Below are positions 35,708 to 45,544 of a stretch of 64,000 nt of DNA, piece by piece. Both the position numbers and the translations under genes were made by a program. A model generated the notes under the pieces. It was not told where the DNA came from. It worked only from the letters and a program-made list of their open reading frames with translations, and did no database searches. Each line of letters begins with the position of its first letter. The first letter of the stretch is position 1. The stretch is from Chondrocystis sp. NIES-4102. GTDB lineage: Bacteria; Cyanobacteriota; Cyanobacteriia; Cyanobacteriales; Xenococcaceae. Location: positions 806,001 through 870,000 of the forward strand of contig AP018281.1 in assembly GCA_002368355.1 (NCBI GenBank). Reading direction: 5' to 3'.

Positions 35708-36717
35708 TTTTTGATTAACAGATAGACAAAATAAGGCGCACCAACTCCAGCCGTGATAATACCGCAGGGAAGTTCTATAGGTGCAAACATAACTTTTCCC
35801 AATAAGTCGGCAACCACTACCAACATCCCCCCGATAATTGCTGCAATGGGGATTAATTCTTGATGGGATGAACCAACTAATTGTCTGGCTAGATGAGGTG
35901 CCATTAAACCGACAAAACTAATCGCCCCCGCAGTAGCAATGGAAGCACCTGCCAAAGCTACAGTGGTTATTAGTAATAGACCCCTTTGCCACTCTATCTG
36001 CGCCCCCAAACTACAAGCGATTTCATCTCCTAAACTCAGGATATCTAATTCTCTACTCAATAAAAAAGCCAAACCGCCAAAGATAACTATCCAAGGAATT
36101 AAACCCCATACTTGCGTCCAAGTACGTCCATAAACGCTACCTGCTAACCATACTAATGCTTGAGATACGTTATTTATGTCTCCAAAGGTAATCATGATAT
36201 CCGTCAAGGCAGTCACAATTAGCTCAAAGCCTACACCAATGAGAATTAAGCGCATGGGAGAACTTCCTCCTTGCCAAGCTAGACAATAGATTGATAAGGC
36301 AATAGTCAGCGCACCCCCAAAAGCAGCAAAAGGCAACCAAGATAATGGTACATTCGGAAATAAAACAATTAGACTCACCGCAGCTAAACTAGCTCCTGCA
36401 TTGATGCCGATGATTTCAGGTGCAGCTAGGGGATTATGAGTGATGCCTTGGGTAATTGTTCCTGCGATCGCTAGCCCAACTCCTACTATCCAAGCGATCA
36501 GCACCCTTGGTAAGCGCAGATTATTGATAATAAAGGCGTAATCTTGATTGTCTGTTGGTAATCCTAACAGGGTTTTGATTATATTGATTGGGGTAATGGG
36601 GTATTCTCCATCCGCAATACTAATAATCATTGCTATTAGTGTTATGGCAGATAATACAACTAACACTTTTATAAATCTGCGATCGCTATTTAACTTGATT
36701 GGCGAGCTTGCAGTCAT
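35704..36717 (-). CDS. FecCD-family iron permease (second)
   Basis: The 337-residue protein has about nine to ten membrane segments and the FecCD motifs LRLPRVLIAWIVGVGLAIAG, GITHNPLAAPEIIGINAGAS and FVGLMAPHLARQLVG, followed by the family end PIELPCGIITAGVGAPYFV. It pairs with the upstream FecCD protein as a heterodimeric channel for ferric siderophores. It begins 52 bases after that gene. Confidence 0.9.
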   Translation of the reverse strand: MTASSPIKLNSDRRFIKVLVVLSAITLIAMIISIADGEYPITPINIIKTLLGLPTDNQDYAFIINNLRLPRVLIAWIVGVGLAIAGTITQGITHNPLAAPEIIGINAGASLAAVSLIVLFPNVPLSWLPFAAFGGALTIALSIYCLAWQGGSSPMRLILIGVGFELIVTALTDIMITFGDINNVSQALVWLAGSVYGRTWTQVWGLIPWIVIFGGLAFLLSRELDILSLGDEIACSLGAQIEWQRGLLLITTVALAGASIATAGAISFVGLMAPHLARQLVGSSHQELIPIAAIIGGMLVVVADLLGKVMFAPIELPCGIITAGVGAPYFVYLLIKK

Positions 36718-36769
36718 TTTGTTTACAGCTAAAAATTCTAGATTATCATGTTATTAATGCTATTTTTTC

Positions 36770-37774
36770 TCAATGAATTTTGCGATTAATTAGATAAATA
36801 AAAAACGGTGCGCCAATTAAAGGCATTACTAGACCTACGGGTAACTCACTGGGTGGTATAATCAGACGACCACAAGTATCGGCAATTAAAACGATAATTC
36901 CCCCCAAAATGGCACAATAGGGCAAAATCCAGCGATAATCTAAACCAATTATTAAACGCACTAGATGGGGTACGATTAAACCGATAAAACTGATCGGCCC
37001 TGCGATCGCAACACTGCTACCTGCAAGTAAAATAATACTGATAGCTGCTATAATCTTAATTGAGGGTGTAGACTGTCCTAAACCCCTGGCTATATCTTCT
37101 CCTAAACTCAAGAGAGTAAGCTGTTTACTGATAGCCATACCTAAAATTAAGCCGATACAGATATAGGGTAATACTTGCCAAACTAGATTTAAGTCTCTAC
37201 CTGCTACTGATCCAGCTAACCAAAATCTAATTTCTTCTAGGGTGCGTTGGCTAATAATTAGAATACCACTGGTGATTGAGGAGATAAAAGCGGTAATTGC
37301 TGCCCCTGCTATAGTTAAATTGATCGCCGTTAAGCCACCTCTGCCTAATGAACCTAAAAAGTATACCGCAACTGCCGTAATGGCTGCCCCTACCAAAGCT
37401 AACCAAGTAGAGGTATTGGTAGCAACATCGCCGATAATTAATGTTCCCGATACTACTGCTAAAGCTGCCCCTGCATTGATTCCTAGTATTCCAGGAGATG
37501 CTAAGGGATTTAGGGTTAAACCCTGCATAATTGCCCCTGCAACAGAAGCAGCAGCACCCACTACTATTGCTATTAGCGATCGCGGTAAACGAACTGTACG
37601 AATAATTAGATGATTAGTCGATCCATCAAAGGCGGTGAAAGATCGATATATTTCTGTAATTGGTATCTTTACAACTCCCCAATAGATGCTTCCAAGTAGG
37701 GTTAAGCATAGAATTAAGCTGCCTATAATTAAACCTGCAATTAGTAAGTAGTGTTTATCTAAATTGATTCTCAT
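36770..37774 (-). CDS. FecCD-family iron permease (first)
   Basis: The 334-residue protein has the same family motifs as its neighbour: VRLPRSLIAIVVGAAASVAG, LTLNPLASPGILGINAGAAL and FIGLIVPHLVRLIIG, ending PPSELPVGLVMPLIGAPFFI. It is the first gene of the transporter operon. A perfect 14-base palindrome lies 40 bases upstream, in the short gap shared with the divergent unknown operon. Confidence 0.9.
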   Translation of the reverse strand: MRINLDKHYLLIAGLIIGSLILCLTLLGSIYWGVVKIPITEIYRSFTAFDGSTNHLIIRTVRLPRSLIAIVVGAAASVAGAIMQGLTLNPLASPGILGINAGAALAVVSGTLIIGDVATNTSTWLALVGAAITAVAVYFLGSLGRGGLTAINLTIAGAAITAFISSITSGILIISQRTLEEIRFWLAGSVAGRDLNLVWQVLPYICIGLILGMAISKQLTLLSLGEDIARGLGQSTPSIKIIAAISIILLAGSSVAIAGPISFIGLIVPHLVRLIIGLDYRWILPYCAILGGIIVLIADTCGRLIIPPSELPVGLVMPLIGAPFFIYLINRKIH

Positions 37775-37813
37775 TAAGCTCGAATTTAGCTGTTGTTAAT
37801 TATAATTATTCTG

Positions 37814-37827
37814 AAGTAAGCTTACTT
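37814..37827. promoter_or_regulatory. Perfect palindrome between divergent operons
   Basis: AAGTAAGCTTACTT is a perfect 14-base inverted repeat in the 120-base gap between the FecCD operon and the unknown operon. Its centre is about 46 bases from the first FecCD start codon and about 75 bases from the other. It does not have the GATAAT half-sites of the Zur-like sites here. It may be an operator for one or both. Confidence 0.45.
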
Positions 37828-37894
37828 GATTTTGCACAACCTATTTTTCTGAGGTTATTATAAAAATAAGTTATACTTCAGACAGGTTACTAAG

Positions 37895-38314
37895 ATGGCA
37901 AATAGGATTGGGTTCGGGGAGCGTAATTTAGCGCAAGTCAACTATACTAGTTTATTGAATGCAATTTTAGAAATTTTAGGAAATACGCCACCCAGTAGTC
38001 TTTATAGGTTTTGTGATGATGGTGGGCAATTAGCAATAGATATAGATGAGATTGCCTATAGTTTAGCTACCACTCAAGCTAATATGATAGAGAATCCTTG
38101 TAGTAGCTGGAAAGGGATCAGGATAGCAACTACTAATTTAACTGAATCATCGAGGGACGATTTTGCAGATTTAATTCGTAAAATTCGCGATCGCTTGCAG
38201 GAGTATTTAGGATGTTTATTGCAGGATCATAATTTTAGTTGTTTAGCGAGTTATTTGGAATTTCTGTGTAGTAATTTATTGGATTTTCAGATTGCTAATA
38301 ATAAAAAACAATAA
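37895..38314 (+). pseudogene. Unknown operon gene A, piece 1 (N-terminus)
   Basis: I do not recognise this 139-codon piece. It reads as a mostly helical domain (SLLNAILEILGNTPPSSLYR, DDFADLIRKIRDRLQEYLGC, FSCLASYLEFLCSNLLDF). It ends at a TAA (38312), but the same frame stays open on the far side and continues into piece 2 with no other stop. CAA to TAA would be a single transition, and the residues on both sides read smoothly. Pieces 1 to 3 (37895-40951) therefore look like one gene of about 1018 codons. A weak AGGTT lies before the ATG. If the stop is real, this piece could still be made as a short protein. Confidence 0.55.
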
Positions 38315-38455
38315 CTTAATTTTAATTATGATTTTAAGAAGAAACATCAAGGCTTATCTAAACAAAGATTAACCTTAAAACACGAAGATAATCAGCTACC
38401 TCTGTTAAATCATCGTTTAACAATCACCATCAAAGATACGAAAGAAAAGTTTGAT

Positions 38456-40012
38456 TTGCAGTTGCAGGAGAGTATAAAAAATTATATTAATACGCAATTT
38501 GCCACTGATAATAATCGAGATGAATTACAAGAGATTTTAGCAGATTTATACGCAGATCGTAATGAGCTAAATTCAGACTGGTATGCCATAAAGCGTTTAA
38601 TGGATACTGAGGCTTTAGCGAGGGTTCAACGTACGGCAAAGATTAAGTATTTGGAATATTTATTGGAACATATTGGGGAAGATAATCATGCTATTTATTT
38701 AGAGATTTTAATTCATCGTCTCAAGGAATTGGAAAAATATCTTAGCGATCCTAATCGAACAGATGGGGATTATCAGGTTAGTTATAATTCCGAATCTTTT
38801 AATATTAAAGAAATATTTTCGCGCGCGGAAGCATCTTGTAGTTTGCCGATAATTCCATTGGTTATTGGTAGTTTAGGTGAGAGTCGAGATACTCAAAAAG
38901 GGGAATTGAATTTTACTTTTGGATTAAAGTTAAAACTAGATGGAAAAATTCAAACAGCAGCAGCAAAAAGTGTTTTGGATTATAATTTAGATTTGCTCAA
39001 TCCTGATGGAATAAAACATCAAGAAGAATTGAATATTGATGCAAAAAAAGTTAACTGTGCAAGAAGGACTATAGAGATAGCGGTATTATATTTTTTTGTT
39101 TTTGCTGGTAATAAACCTACTAGTCCTGGTTTTAGTATTTATTCTGATTTGGAATATCAGGTTATTGATAGATTTGAGCAAAAGATTTTACCTAAATTGA
39201 AAAGTGATGACGAAGCAGAAAAGCGTCAATTATTTAAAGGAATTATTGAAGGTATAAAACAGTGTCAGACAGGGGATAAAATCAATAAATTAAGAAGATT
39301 ACTAACAGCTAAACTAAAAACATCCCGACCTTGGAGTTATAGAGTATATCCGATAAAAATCAACCTCAAAAAGGGAGTATTGGAAACGGATGCTAAGATT
39401 ATAGATGAGCGTAATACTTTTTTTCGTAGTGATATCAAAGATAAACAAAAGAAGGCTTTAAAATATATTGCTGTTAGTGATGCGAGTATTGATAATACCT
39501 CAATTTGCCATTTTTCTGGTGATCTAAAAATAAAGGAAATCAACTACTATAATACTCAAGATAATCAAGCATTTTCAATGGAATATGTAACGGGAAAATT
39601 CCCCACCATACCCATAGTCTTATATCCTCAAGCAACGGCTTGTAATAAGATAGTCAATAATAATTTTAAAGGAAGAAAAATAATTCAATTCTCCTATCAA
39701 CCAGACAGATTAAAAGAACTTTTTAATAGTGATAATCATAACGCAGCTTTTATTTACCGCTTTGTTTTCTCCTTGCTTACCTATATAACTATTAAAAATA
39801 TTTTAGATGTAGCTACTAATAACCTCAAACGTAAATTATTCATTCCCATCCTTATGTTACATTTAGGGTCAAAAGACGAACCTAGGGAGGAAGAAGTATT
39901 TATGAGAGCTACCTTTACTAGTTTATGCCATCTAATTAATGCTAATCATCGAGCTAGTACTCAAGGGTTTTCCCTTAAAAGTATCAATAATTATAAAATA
40001 AAAAATGCCTGA
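38456..40012 (+). pseudogene. Unknown operon gene A, piece 2 (central)
   Basis: This piece can start at the TTG at 38456 (518 codons), but the frame is open back to 38315 with no ATG, GTG or TTG in between, so it lacks a good start of its own. It has a helical segment (RVQRTAKIKYLEYLLEHIGE), a beta-rich middle (GELNFTFGLKLKLDGKI; SYRVYPIKINLKKGVLETDA) and a hydrophobic helix (FIYRFVFSLLTYITIKNILD) followed by LFIPILMLHLG. It stops at TGA 40010, and the frame then stays open for 48 codons into piece 3. No known domain is evident to me. Confidence 0.55.
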
Positions 40013-40156
40013 TCATCTCTTTATAATATTTTACCTAAAAAGTTTAACTATTCACAGCAATTTCCAACTTCAAATATCAATAAGTTAGCCATAATAGTAG
40101 TTGCATCGAGAGAATGCGACCGTAGTTGGCAGGGAGACTATAAAATATCTAATTTA

Positions 40157-40951
40157 ATGGGAGAGATAATTAAACTAGATACACAAAAAGATGGTTCTAT
40201 TACTATTTATACCAGTAAAACCATCTCTAATAATTATAATAGTCGCTTAATTTATCAAGATATTGATATTCTTTCCCAGGAGGTAGATAGACTTTATCAA
40301 GAAGGATACAGACATATATTATATATCGCCAAATCACCTTATTCTCAAACCTTAAATCTAACAGCAAGCGAAAATGACGAAAACTTATATTTTATGTCTT
40401 CTTCAGTTATTAGGAATCTTAAAGGTAATAAGGAGGATTTAAAAATATATCCAGTTTTCTTTGATAAATATTATGTGGTGAGTTTACAAAAAATTGGACG
40501 TAAATCTCTCTATATTCAAGATGCAGAATTAAGTAATATAGTAGAAGATCCGAGTAAAAAAGTAGCGGTATTTTTCAATTTATTTAATGGTATTCAAATT
40601 GGGAAACCAGAAGATCGCTATTATAACGGAGTAATTTCCTATTCAACCCTGTTAAATGTCTACGATCGCAGCATAATAGATACTGGCGAAATTTATGCAG
40701 ATTTAATTAATAATGATCAAGCACGAGGTATCAAAACAGAAATTCTACAACTCTTAACTTTATTTCATTTTTCCCGTTACGAGGCGGATAGTACAAGTAT
40801 TCAACTAAAGTTAGATCCCTATCAAAATATAATTGGTGATCATTGCGTGGGTGCATTAGCAATATTTCCTCATATGCAGCCAAAGGTGCAGTTTAATCTT
40901 TTGGCATTTTTAAATGAAGTGAATGATGTTTTGAATGCCAACATTAAATAG
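40157..40951 (+). pseudogene. Unknown operon gene A, piece 3 (C-terminus)
   Basis: The ATG at 40157 would give 264 residues, but the frame is open back to 40013, and that upstream part begins a beta-strand that fits the fold (KLAIIVVASRECDRSW). Alternating strands and helices follow: ILSQEVDRLYQEGYRHILYI, DLKIYPVFFDKYYVVSLQKI, VAVFFNLFNGIQIG, YYNGVISYSTLLNVYD and TEILQLLTLFHFSRYE. The order faintly recalls the RNase H-like PIWI fold, including the late helix and LDPYQNIIGDH segment. I see no clear catalytic tetrad, so this is speculation. It lies 14 bases before gene B. Confidence 0.5.
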
Positions 40952-40965
40952 CAAAACTTTTAATT

Positions 40966-41847
40966 ATGAATAGATCTAAATTAGGACAGCAATTAGGTTG
41001 TTTATTTGAAGTAGGATTTAATATAGGTCTGCTTAGTTATATTAAGCAAAAAAAATTTAAATGTAATTATGGCAATCTATATGAACAGGATTTAGAACAG
41101 ATAAACTTTGCTAAAATTGTTCGCAGATTGTGCGATAACCTGGGAATAATTAGCCCGCAAGATCGAGAGATAGTTAAGCAATGGGCTAACTTTTTTATGC
41201 TGAAAAGTTGCTTAGCTGGTTTGAATTTTCTGGCTGAATATTTCGCTGCTATAGGTTGGGATAAACAACGTATAAGGCAACGCCTAGAAATTGTCTACTT
41301 TCAAAGTTATTTAGCTAATGATAATACTCTTAATACCTATATCAAAGAGGAAAATCAAGTATATCAAGATTGGGTATCTCAATTTAAAAACAAAACAATA
41401 GATACCCAGAAATATCAACAAAAAGGGGAATTTCTCAAAGCCGACACCCTAATTTACTTACGTTATCAACATCAAGTAAGAATAATAGCGATCGATTATT
41501 CCATCTTTGCCATTCAATCAATCAAAGACTTACAGGATTTAAATAATATTGAAGTGTTGCGCCAAATATTACTTAGTAACATTAGTTATCTTAAATCAAA
41601 AAGTGTGTTTGCCAACTTAGGATTAGATAGTAATAGTAATTCTTTGCTTTTCTCCCAAAGCCTATCCCAATACTATAAAGCCTTTGCACGTAAAGACAAA
41701 AAAACCATCAAAATGATTCAAGCAGGAAGTTATGCTTATAGCTTCTGGAATTGGCTGCAAATTCAACAACAAATATCTGAGCAGGATGAGGTAACATTTA
41801 ATATCATCGGGTATAGCGCTCGCTCTGGCTGCTTCCCTCTGTCTTAA
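40966..41847 (+). pseudogene. Unknown operon gene B, piece 1 (N-terminal domain of helicase-like protein)
   Basis: The 293-codon piece starts with ATG and is helical, with KADTLIYLRYQHQVRIIAID followed by YSIF. That segment looks a little like the D..xExK strand pair of a nuclease core, but the Lys is Ser here, so I do not rely on it. The frame goes out of phase near 41818: if one G of the GGG there is removed, NIIG continues as IALALAASLCLKQNQIELLK in the next frame without a break. The last codons of this ORF (YSARSGCFPLS) are therefore probably out of frame. Confidence 0.55.
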
Positions 41848-42274
41848 GCAAAACCAAATTGAACTTTTAAAGACTTGCTATCATATCTATCGTCAACAAT
41901 CTCCAGCTTCAGAAATTTCTGCGACTCGCCAACAAGTTTTAAAACTGATCATCCGCAAGCTTAAGCGTAGTTTTGTTGGTGGAGATAAATTTATCGATCA
42001 TCTCTTAAATATATCCCATCAGGAAACCTTTAGCGACTTTAATAGTTATTTAGATCCTATCCCGCAAGCTTTAGCCAAACAGTTAGATCTCCCCTCTAAT
42101 GTAACCCTACAACAAGCCCATGCAACATTAATTCAACGCGCCCTATTCCCCTCGCAAACAGGCTTATTTATCTTTTTAACAGGTAATCCTGGAATTGGTA
42201 AGACAACAGCCATTAGCAACTTTATGACAGCAGGAAAGCATCTTAACAGAGGGATTTCTATTTATTTATGCTAG
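41819..42274 (+). pseudogene. Unknown operon gene B, piece 2 (P-loop segment)
   Basis: This frame is open from 41819 to a TAG at 42272 but has no usable start codon, so it is the continuation of piece 1. It contains the Walker A motif TGNPGIGKTTAIS (about 42178-42216), the nucleotide-binding loop that piece 3 lacks. Near 42236 (an AAA run), removing one base joins it to piece 3, giving ..SILTEGFLFIYASPRTQVN. It was too broken to appear as a long ATG-started frame. Confidence 0.6.
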
Positions 42275-44072
42275 CCCTCGCACTCAAGTTAATCTTGATA
42301 TTTTAGAAAAGTTTATCGACTCGCAATCTCAATCTCTTTGTGACGATCGCTTGATTACCATTAATACCAACTATACCTTAATTAATCATAACGACGGTAA
42401 AGCCACAGTCCAATATTATAGTAATCAATTACAAGGACACTTTACCCTCCAAACAGTAGATTTTATTCCCCAGAATCAATTTACCAAGGTAAGATCTAGC
42501 AAATATCAAAGTGTGGTTAGGAAAACTGCGACACGGTTACAGCAAAGTGATAGTAATCAAAAAGGTGTACTCTATAGTATGTCCGAAGCAATTTATAATT
42601 TACTTAATGCTGGAAATCGGAATATTATTGCCACAGTAGCAATTCAATCCCGGGGAAAGCTATCTGGAGAGGAAGACACCTTAAAACACTTTGAAAGGAT
42701 CTTTAGGGATGTTTATAACACCATAGAAAACAAACCAATTGAAGCCAAGTTAGAACAATTAGCGCAAAAGGTTAAACATATTTTTATTGCGATCGATGAA
42801 ATTACAGGCGATCGCGTAGCGGAGGCTGCGCCTCATCGCAGTGGGGTAGAGTTTTTATTAGGAATTAGCCAACTACTCAAAAGATACGGATTAAGCGATC
42901 CTAATTATTTTAACACTAAAATTATTGTAGCAGATGCCTCAATTATTAATGTAGATATTATTCAACAGCACTTATCAGATAAAATCGCCGAACCGAATAA
43001 AATCTTTTTTAGAAAAGCACCTTCAATAAATGCCTGTTTAACAACTGAATCCTTCACCTTTAATCAAACTCCTGCTATAGCGATTAATACTAATTCTTAT
43101 CCAGCAAATAAGCTGCATATTACCTATAAAACCTTAATTCAATCATTAAAATTCCAACAAAAAAAGAAAAAGATTTATGCCACTAAAAAGTTCGACTTGG
43201 AACAACAGACGCAAACAGAAATAATTAATGATCTAGAAACAATTCTCCTCAACTTTCCCCAAGATCAAGTAATTGTATATATCCAAGATAAAACCCGTTT
43301 AACTAATCTAATTAAAACCCTGCAAAGTAATAGAATAAAATTTATACCAGAACAAGACTACATAGAAATACACGCAGACTGTGATCAACAAAAAGCCCAA
43401 ATATATAAAGATCAAGTTCAAGTAATTTTTATGACTGCTTCTGCTAGTCGTGGTTTATCTTTTCCTCGTGTCAAACACATTTTAATAGATTTGCCCCGTT
43501 TTGAGATCGAAGCCAACCTAATGGAAGTAATTCAAGTAATCTATCGTGGAAGAGGAAACCCTCAAATAGATAGAGAAGATAAATATCTAATTTTCTATCT
43601 CAACGAACAAGCGGTTTACTACTTAGAAGACGAAGATGATCGTAAATATTCCCTACAAGAAAGTAAACTCAATGTGTTAAATTTTCTAATCATTCTGCAC
43701 GTCTCCATTAAAACGAGAATATATGGTTATGGCAATATTGCCGAGGAAAACTATATGATGATTCCTGTAGGTGGTAAATCTATTTTTTCGGCTGGGGAAT
43801 CTCTTAGCAACAAAATAAAAACACTAATTAAAAGTCTTAAAAAGGAATATCGCCAAGGTAATGATGATCTAAGAATTCAACAAGCTTTTAGACAATTAGA
43901 AGAATTAATGAAGACAACAGATATAACTATTTATGAGCAGGAGAGCAAAACAACTAAGTTATCCTATTTAAAATTATTAGATGATTTTCGTCTAGCTTTT
44001 CTCAATTCAATTGATGGTAATTTAAATACATTACTCAACTTTTCTAAAATTCAAACAGGTTACGTTTTATGA
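42249..44072 (+). pseudogene. Unknown operon gene B, piece 3 (helicase C-terminal part)
   Basis: The piece continues EGFLFIYASPRTQVNLDILE after the P-loop (a TTG at 42351 could start 573 codons). It has a Walker B-like strand HIFIAIDEITG, a second RecA-like domain with strand VIVYIQDKTRLTNLIKTLQS, motif V-like FMTASASRGLSFPRVKHILI and motif VI-like EVIQVIYRGRGNPQ. This order fits a superfamily 2 helicase or DNA/RNA translocase. A 32-base palindromic repeat is inserted in frame right after the Walker B motif. Its end overlaps gene C by ATGA. Without its P-loop this piece alone cannot hydrolyse ATP. Confidence 0.65.
42808..42839 (+). repeat. In-frame palindromic repeat inside gene B
   Basis: The 32 bases begin with the HIP1 octamer GCGATCGC and end with ATCGC. 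They contain the perfect hairpin GAGGC-TGC-GCCTC (42822-42834). They encode DRVAEAAPHR-like residues between the Walker B motif and SGVEFLLGIS. The GC-richness contrasts sharply with the AT-rich gene around it. Similar GC-rich HIP1-bounded inserts occur in cyanobacterial genomes. Confidence 0.7.
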
Positions 44073-44598
44073 AGGTTACTCATAGTGTCTTTAGCCAACA
44101 AAAAAGTTGATGAAGTTTATCACTTAAAAATAGATGACAATACTATAACTTTAGTGGAAATATTATCAGAAATACAACAAAATCTTAACTAATAGCGCTA
44201 ATATTCAAGCTTTACTGGGGGAAACACTACAATTAGTTGAAGAATTAGAAGAGCAAAAATATCGCCATCAGAAATTAGAACAAAACAATAGAGATATCGA
44301 CCGTTACTATGCTATTCCCATCTTCGCATTTTTAGTCAATGATACTTTTAGTAATTATTTTAAAAATAAAGAAATAGAACCAGAAGACCAAAGATTTCGC
44401 GATCTTTTAGAAGTTTATCTTAGTTCTATCCTACCAATCGCGCAAGTTACCCCCATCGGGTATCAATATGAAAAAATCCCCTTTCTAATCTTTCGTAGTT
44501 ATAGTCTTAAAGAAATAAGACAAAGGCAATTTAGCGATAAATATCTGATGAATTCCAAAGAACTTAATGTCTTAAATTTAATCCTAACTTCTACCTAA
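44069..44598 (+). pseudogene. Unknown operon gene C (about 176 codons, two frameshifts)
   Basis: The ATG at 44069 overlaps the gene B stop (ATGA). The frame breaks in an A6 run (44100-44105); removing one A gives MKVTHSVFSQQKVDEVYHLK. It breaks again near 44187, where one A less gives QQNLTNSANIQALLGETLQL. It then stays open to the TAA at 44596. The second half has a coiled coil (LQLVEELEEQKYRHQKLEQN) and a tail FSDKYLMNSKELNVLNLILT that resembles the SLQESKLNVLNFLIIL segment of gene B. The family is unknown to me; a small partner of the helicase is the natural guess. Confidence 0.55.
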
Positions 44599-44610
44599 GG
44601 ATAAAAGATA

Positions 44611-45468
44611 TTACCCTGCTCGCTCATACCTATTGTAAATTAATAATTCGTTGATTCTAGCCCGCTTGGATGTTACTGCATTAATTGCTCTATTGGCTTT
44701 TACTTCTACCATCTCATAGTGAGGATCGCAATAAAGTTCTTTAATCAAACTTGAGCAGGAATTACTGATTAACACCTGACAACCACGCTCATTTAACTGA
44801 TCACAGACAGCTTTTAACCTAATTTGCTCTTCTTCTCCAAACCCGTTAACACTATAACCAGTAAAAGATGAAGTTTCAGAAATAGGATGATAGGGAGGAT
44901 CAAAATAAATAAACGCTCCCTGGTTAGCTTTAGCCACAGCCGAAGCGAAATCACCATTGGTAATAGTAATATCTCCCTGATTAAGATAAAGACTAACTGA
45001 TTTAATCACTGCAGGCTCGACAATTATCGGGTTAGAGTAATTACCTAGTGGTACATTAAATTCACCACGACTATTAACGCGATATAAGCCGTTAAAACAA
45101 GTCTTGTTGAGATAAATAATTCTTGCTGCTCGCTCAATAGGATTTTTATCTTTAAAATTTGCTTGGCGATCCTGTTGGCGTAGGCTGTAATAATACTCTT
45201 TGCAATGATTATGCTGATGCTGTTGACAAAGATTTATTAATTCTTGGGGATGATCTTTAATAACGCGATAACAATTAATAAGCTCACTATTGGTATCGTT
45301 AATTAAGCTATTTTTAGGCTGTAGGAAAAATAATACCGCCCCTGCACCGACAAAGGGTTCATAATATTGAGTAAACCTTTGAGGAATATACTGCTTAATT
45401 GCAGCTAAAAGCTGTCGTTTTCCGCCAGCCCATTTAAGGAATGGTTGAGCGAGATATTCAGTCGCCAT
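44611..45468 (-). CDS. dam: DNA adenine methylase, Dam/DpnII type
   Basis: The protein has the alpha-class N6-adenine methylase order: FLKWAGGKRQLL at the N-terminus, SAM motif YYEPFVGAGAVLFFL, a target-recognition region with NKTCFNGLYRVNSRGEFNVP, and the catalytic DPPY in AFIYFDPPYHP. Such enzymes methylate GATC. I use the ATG at 45468 (285 residues), since the TTG at 45495 adds nine residues not in the family. HIP1 sites contain GATC, so most HIP1 octamers here would be substrates. No restriction enzyme is adjacent. It converges on gene C with 12 bases between the stops. Confidence 0.9.
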   Translation of the reverse strand: MATEYLAQPFLKWAGGKRQLLAAIKQYIPQRFTQYYEPFVGAGAVLFFLQPKNSLINDTNSELINCYRVIKDHPQELINLCQQHQHNHCKEYYYSLRQQDRQANFKDKNPIERAARIIYLNKTCFNGLYRVNSRGEFNVPLGNYSNPIIVEPAVIKSVSLYLNQGDITITNGDFASAVAKANQGAFIYFDPPYHPISETSSFTGYSVNGFGEEEQIRLKAVCDQLNERGCQVLISNSCSSLIKELYCDPHYEMVEVKANRAINAVTSKRARINELLIYNRYERAG

Positions 45469-45544
45469 AAGTAAACTTAACCCAGTTGAAAACAATTTCC
45501 GTGGCTTAAATCTAAGTCTAGTTAGTCACTCGCCCACCCGCCAG

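Noticed and set aside
37895-44598. Frameshifts and stops as pure sequencing error
   Set aside because: Possible for the homopolymer shifts, but the two nonsense changes are not that error type and long genes elsewhere in the window are intact; kept as an alternative, not as the main reading.
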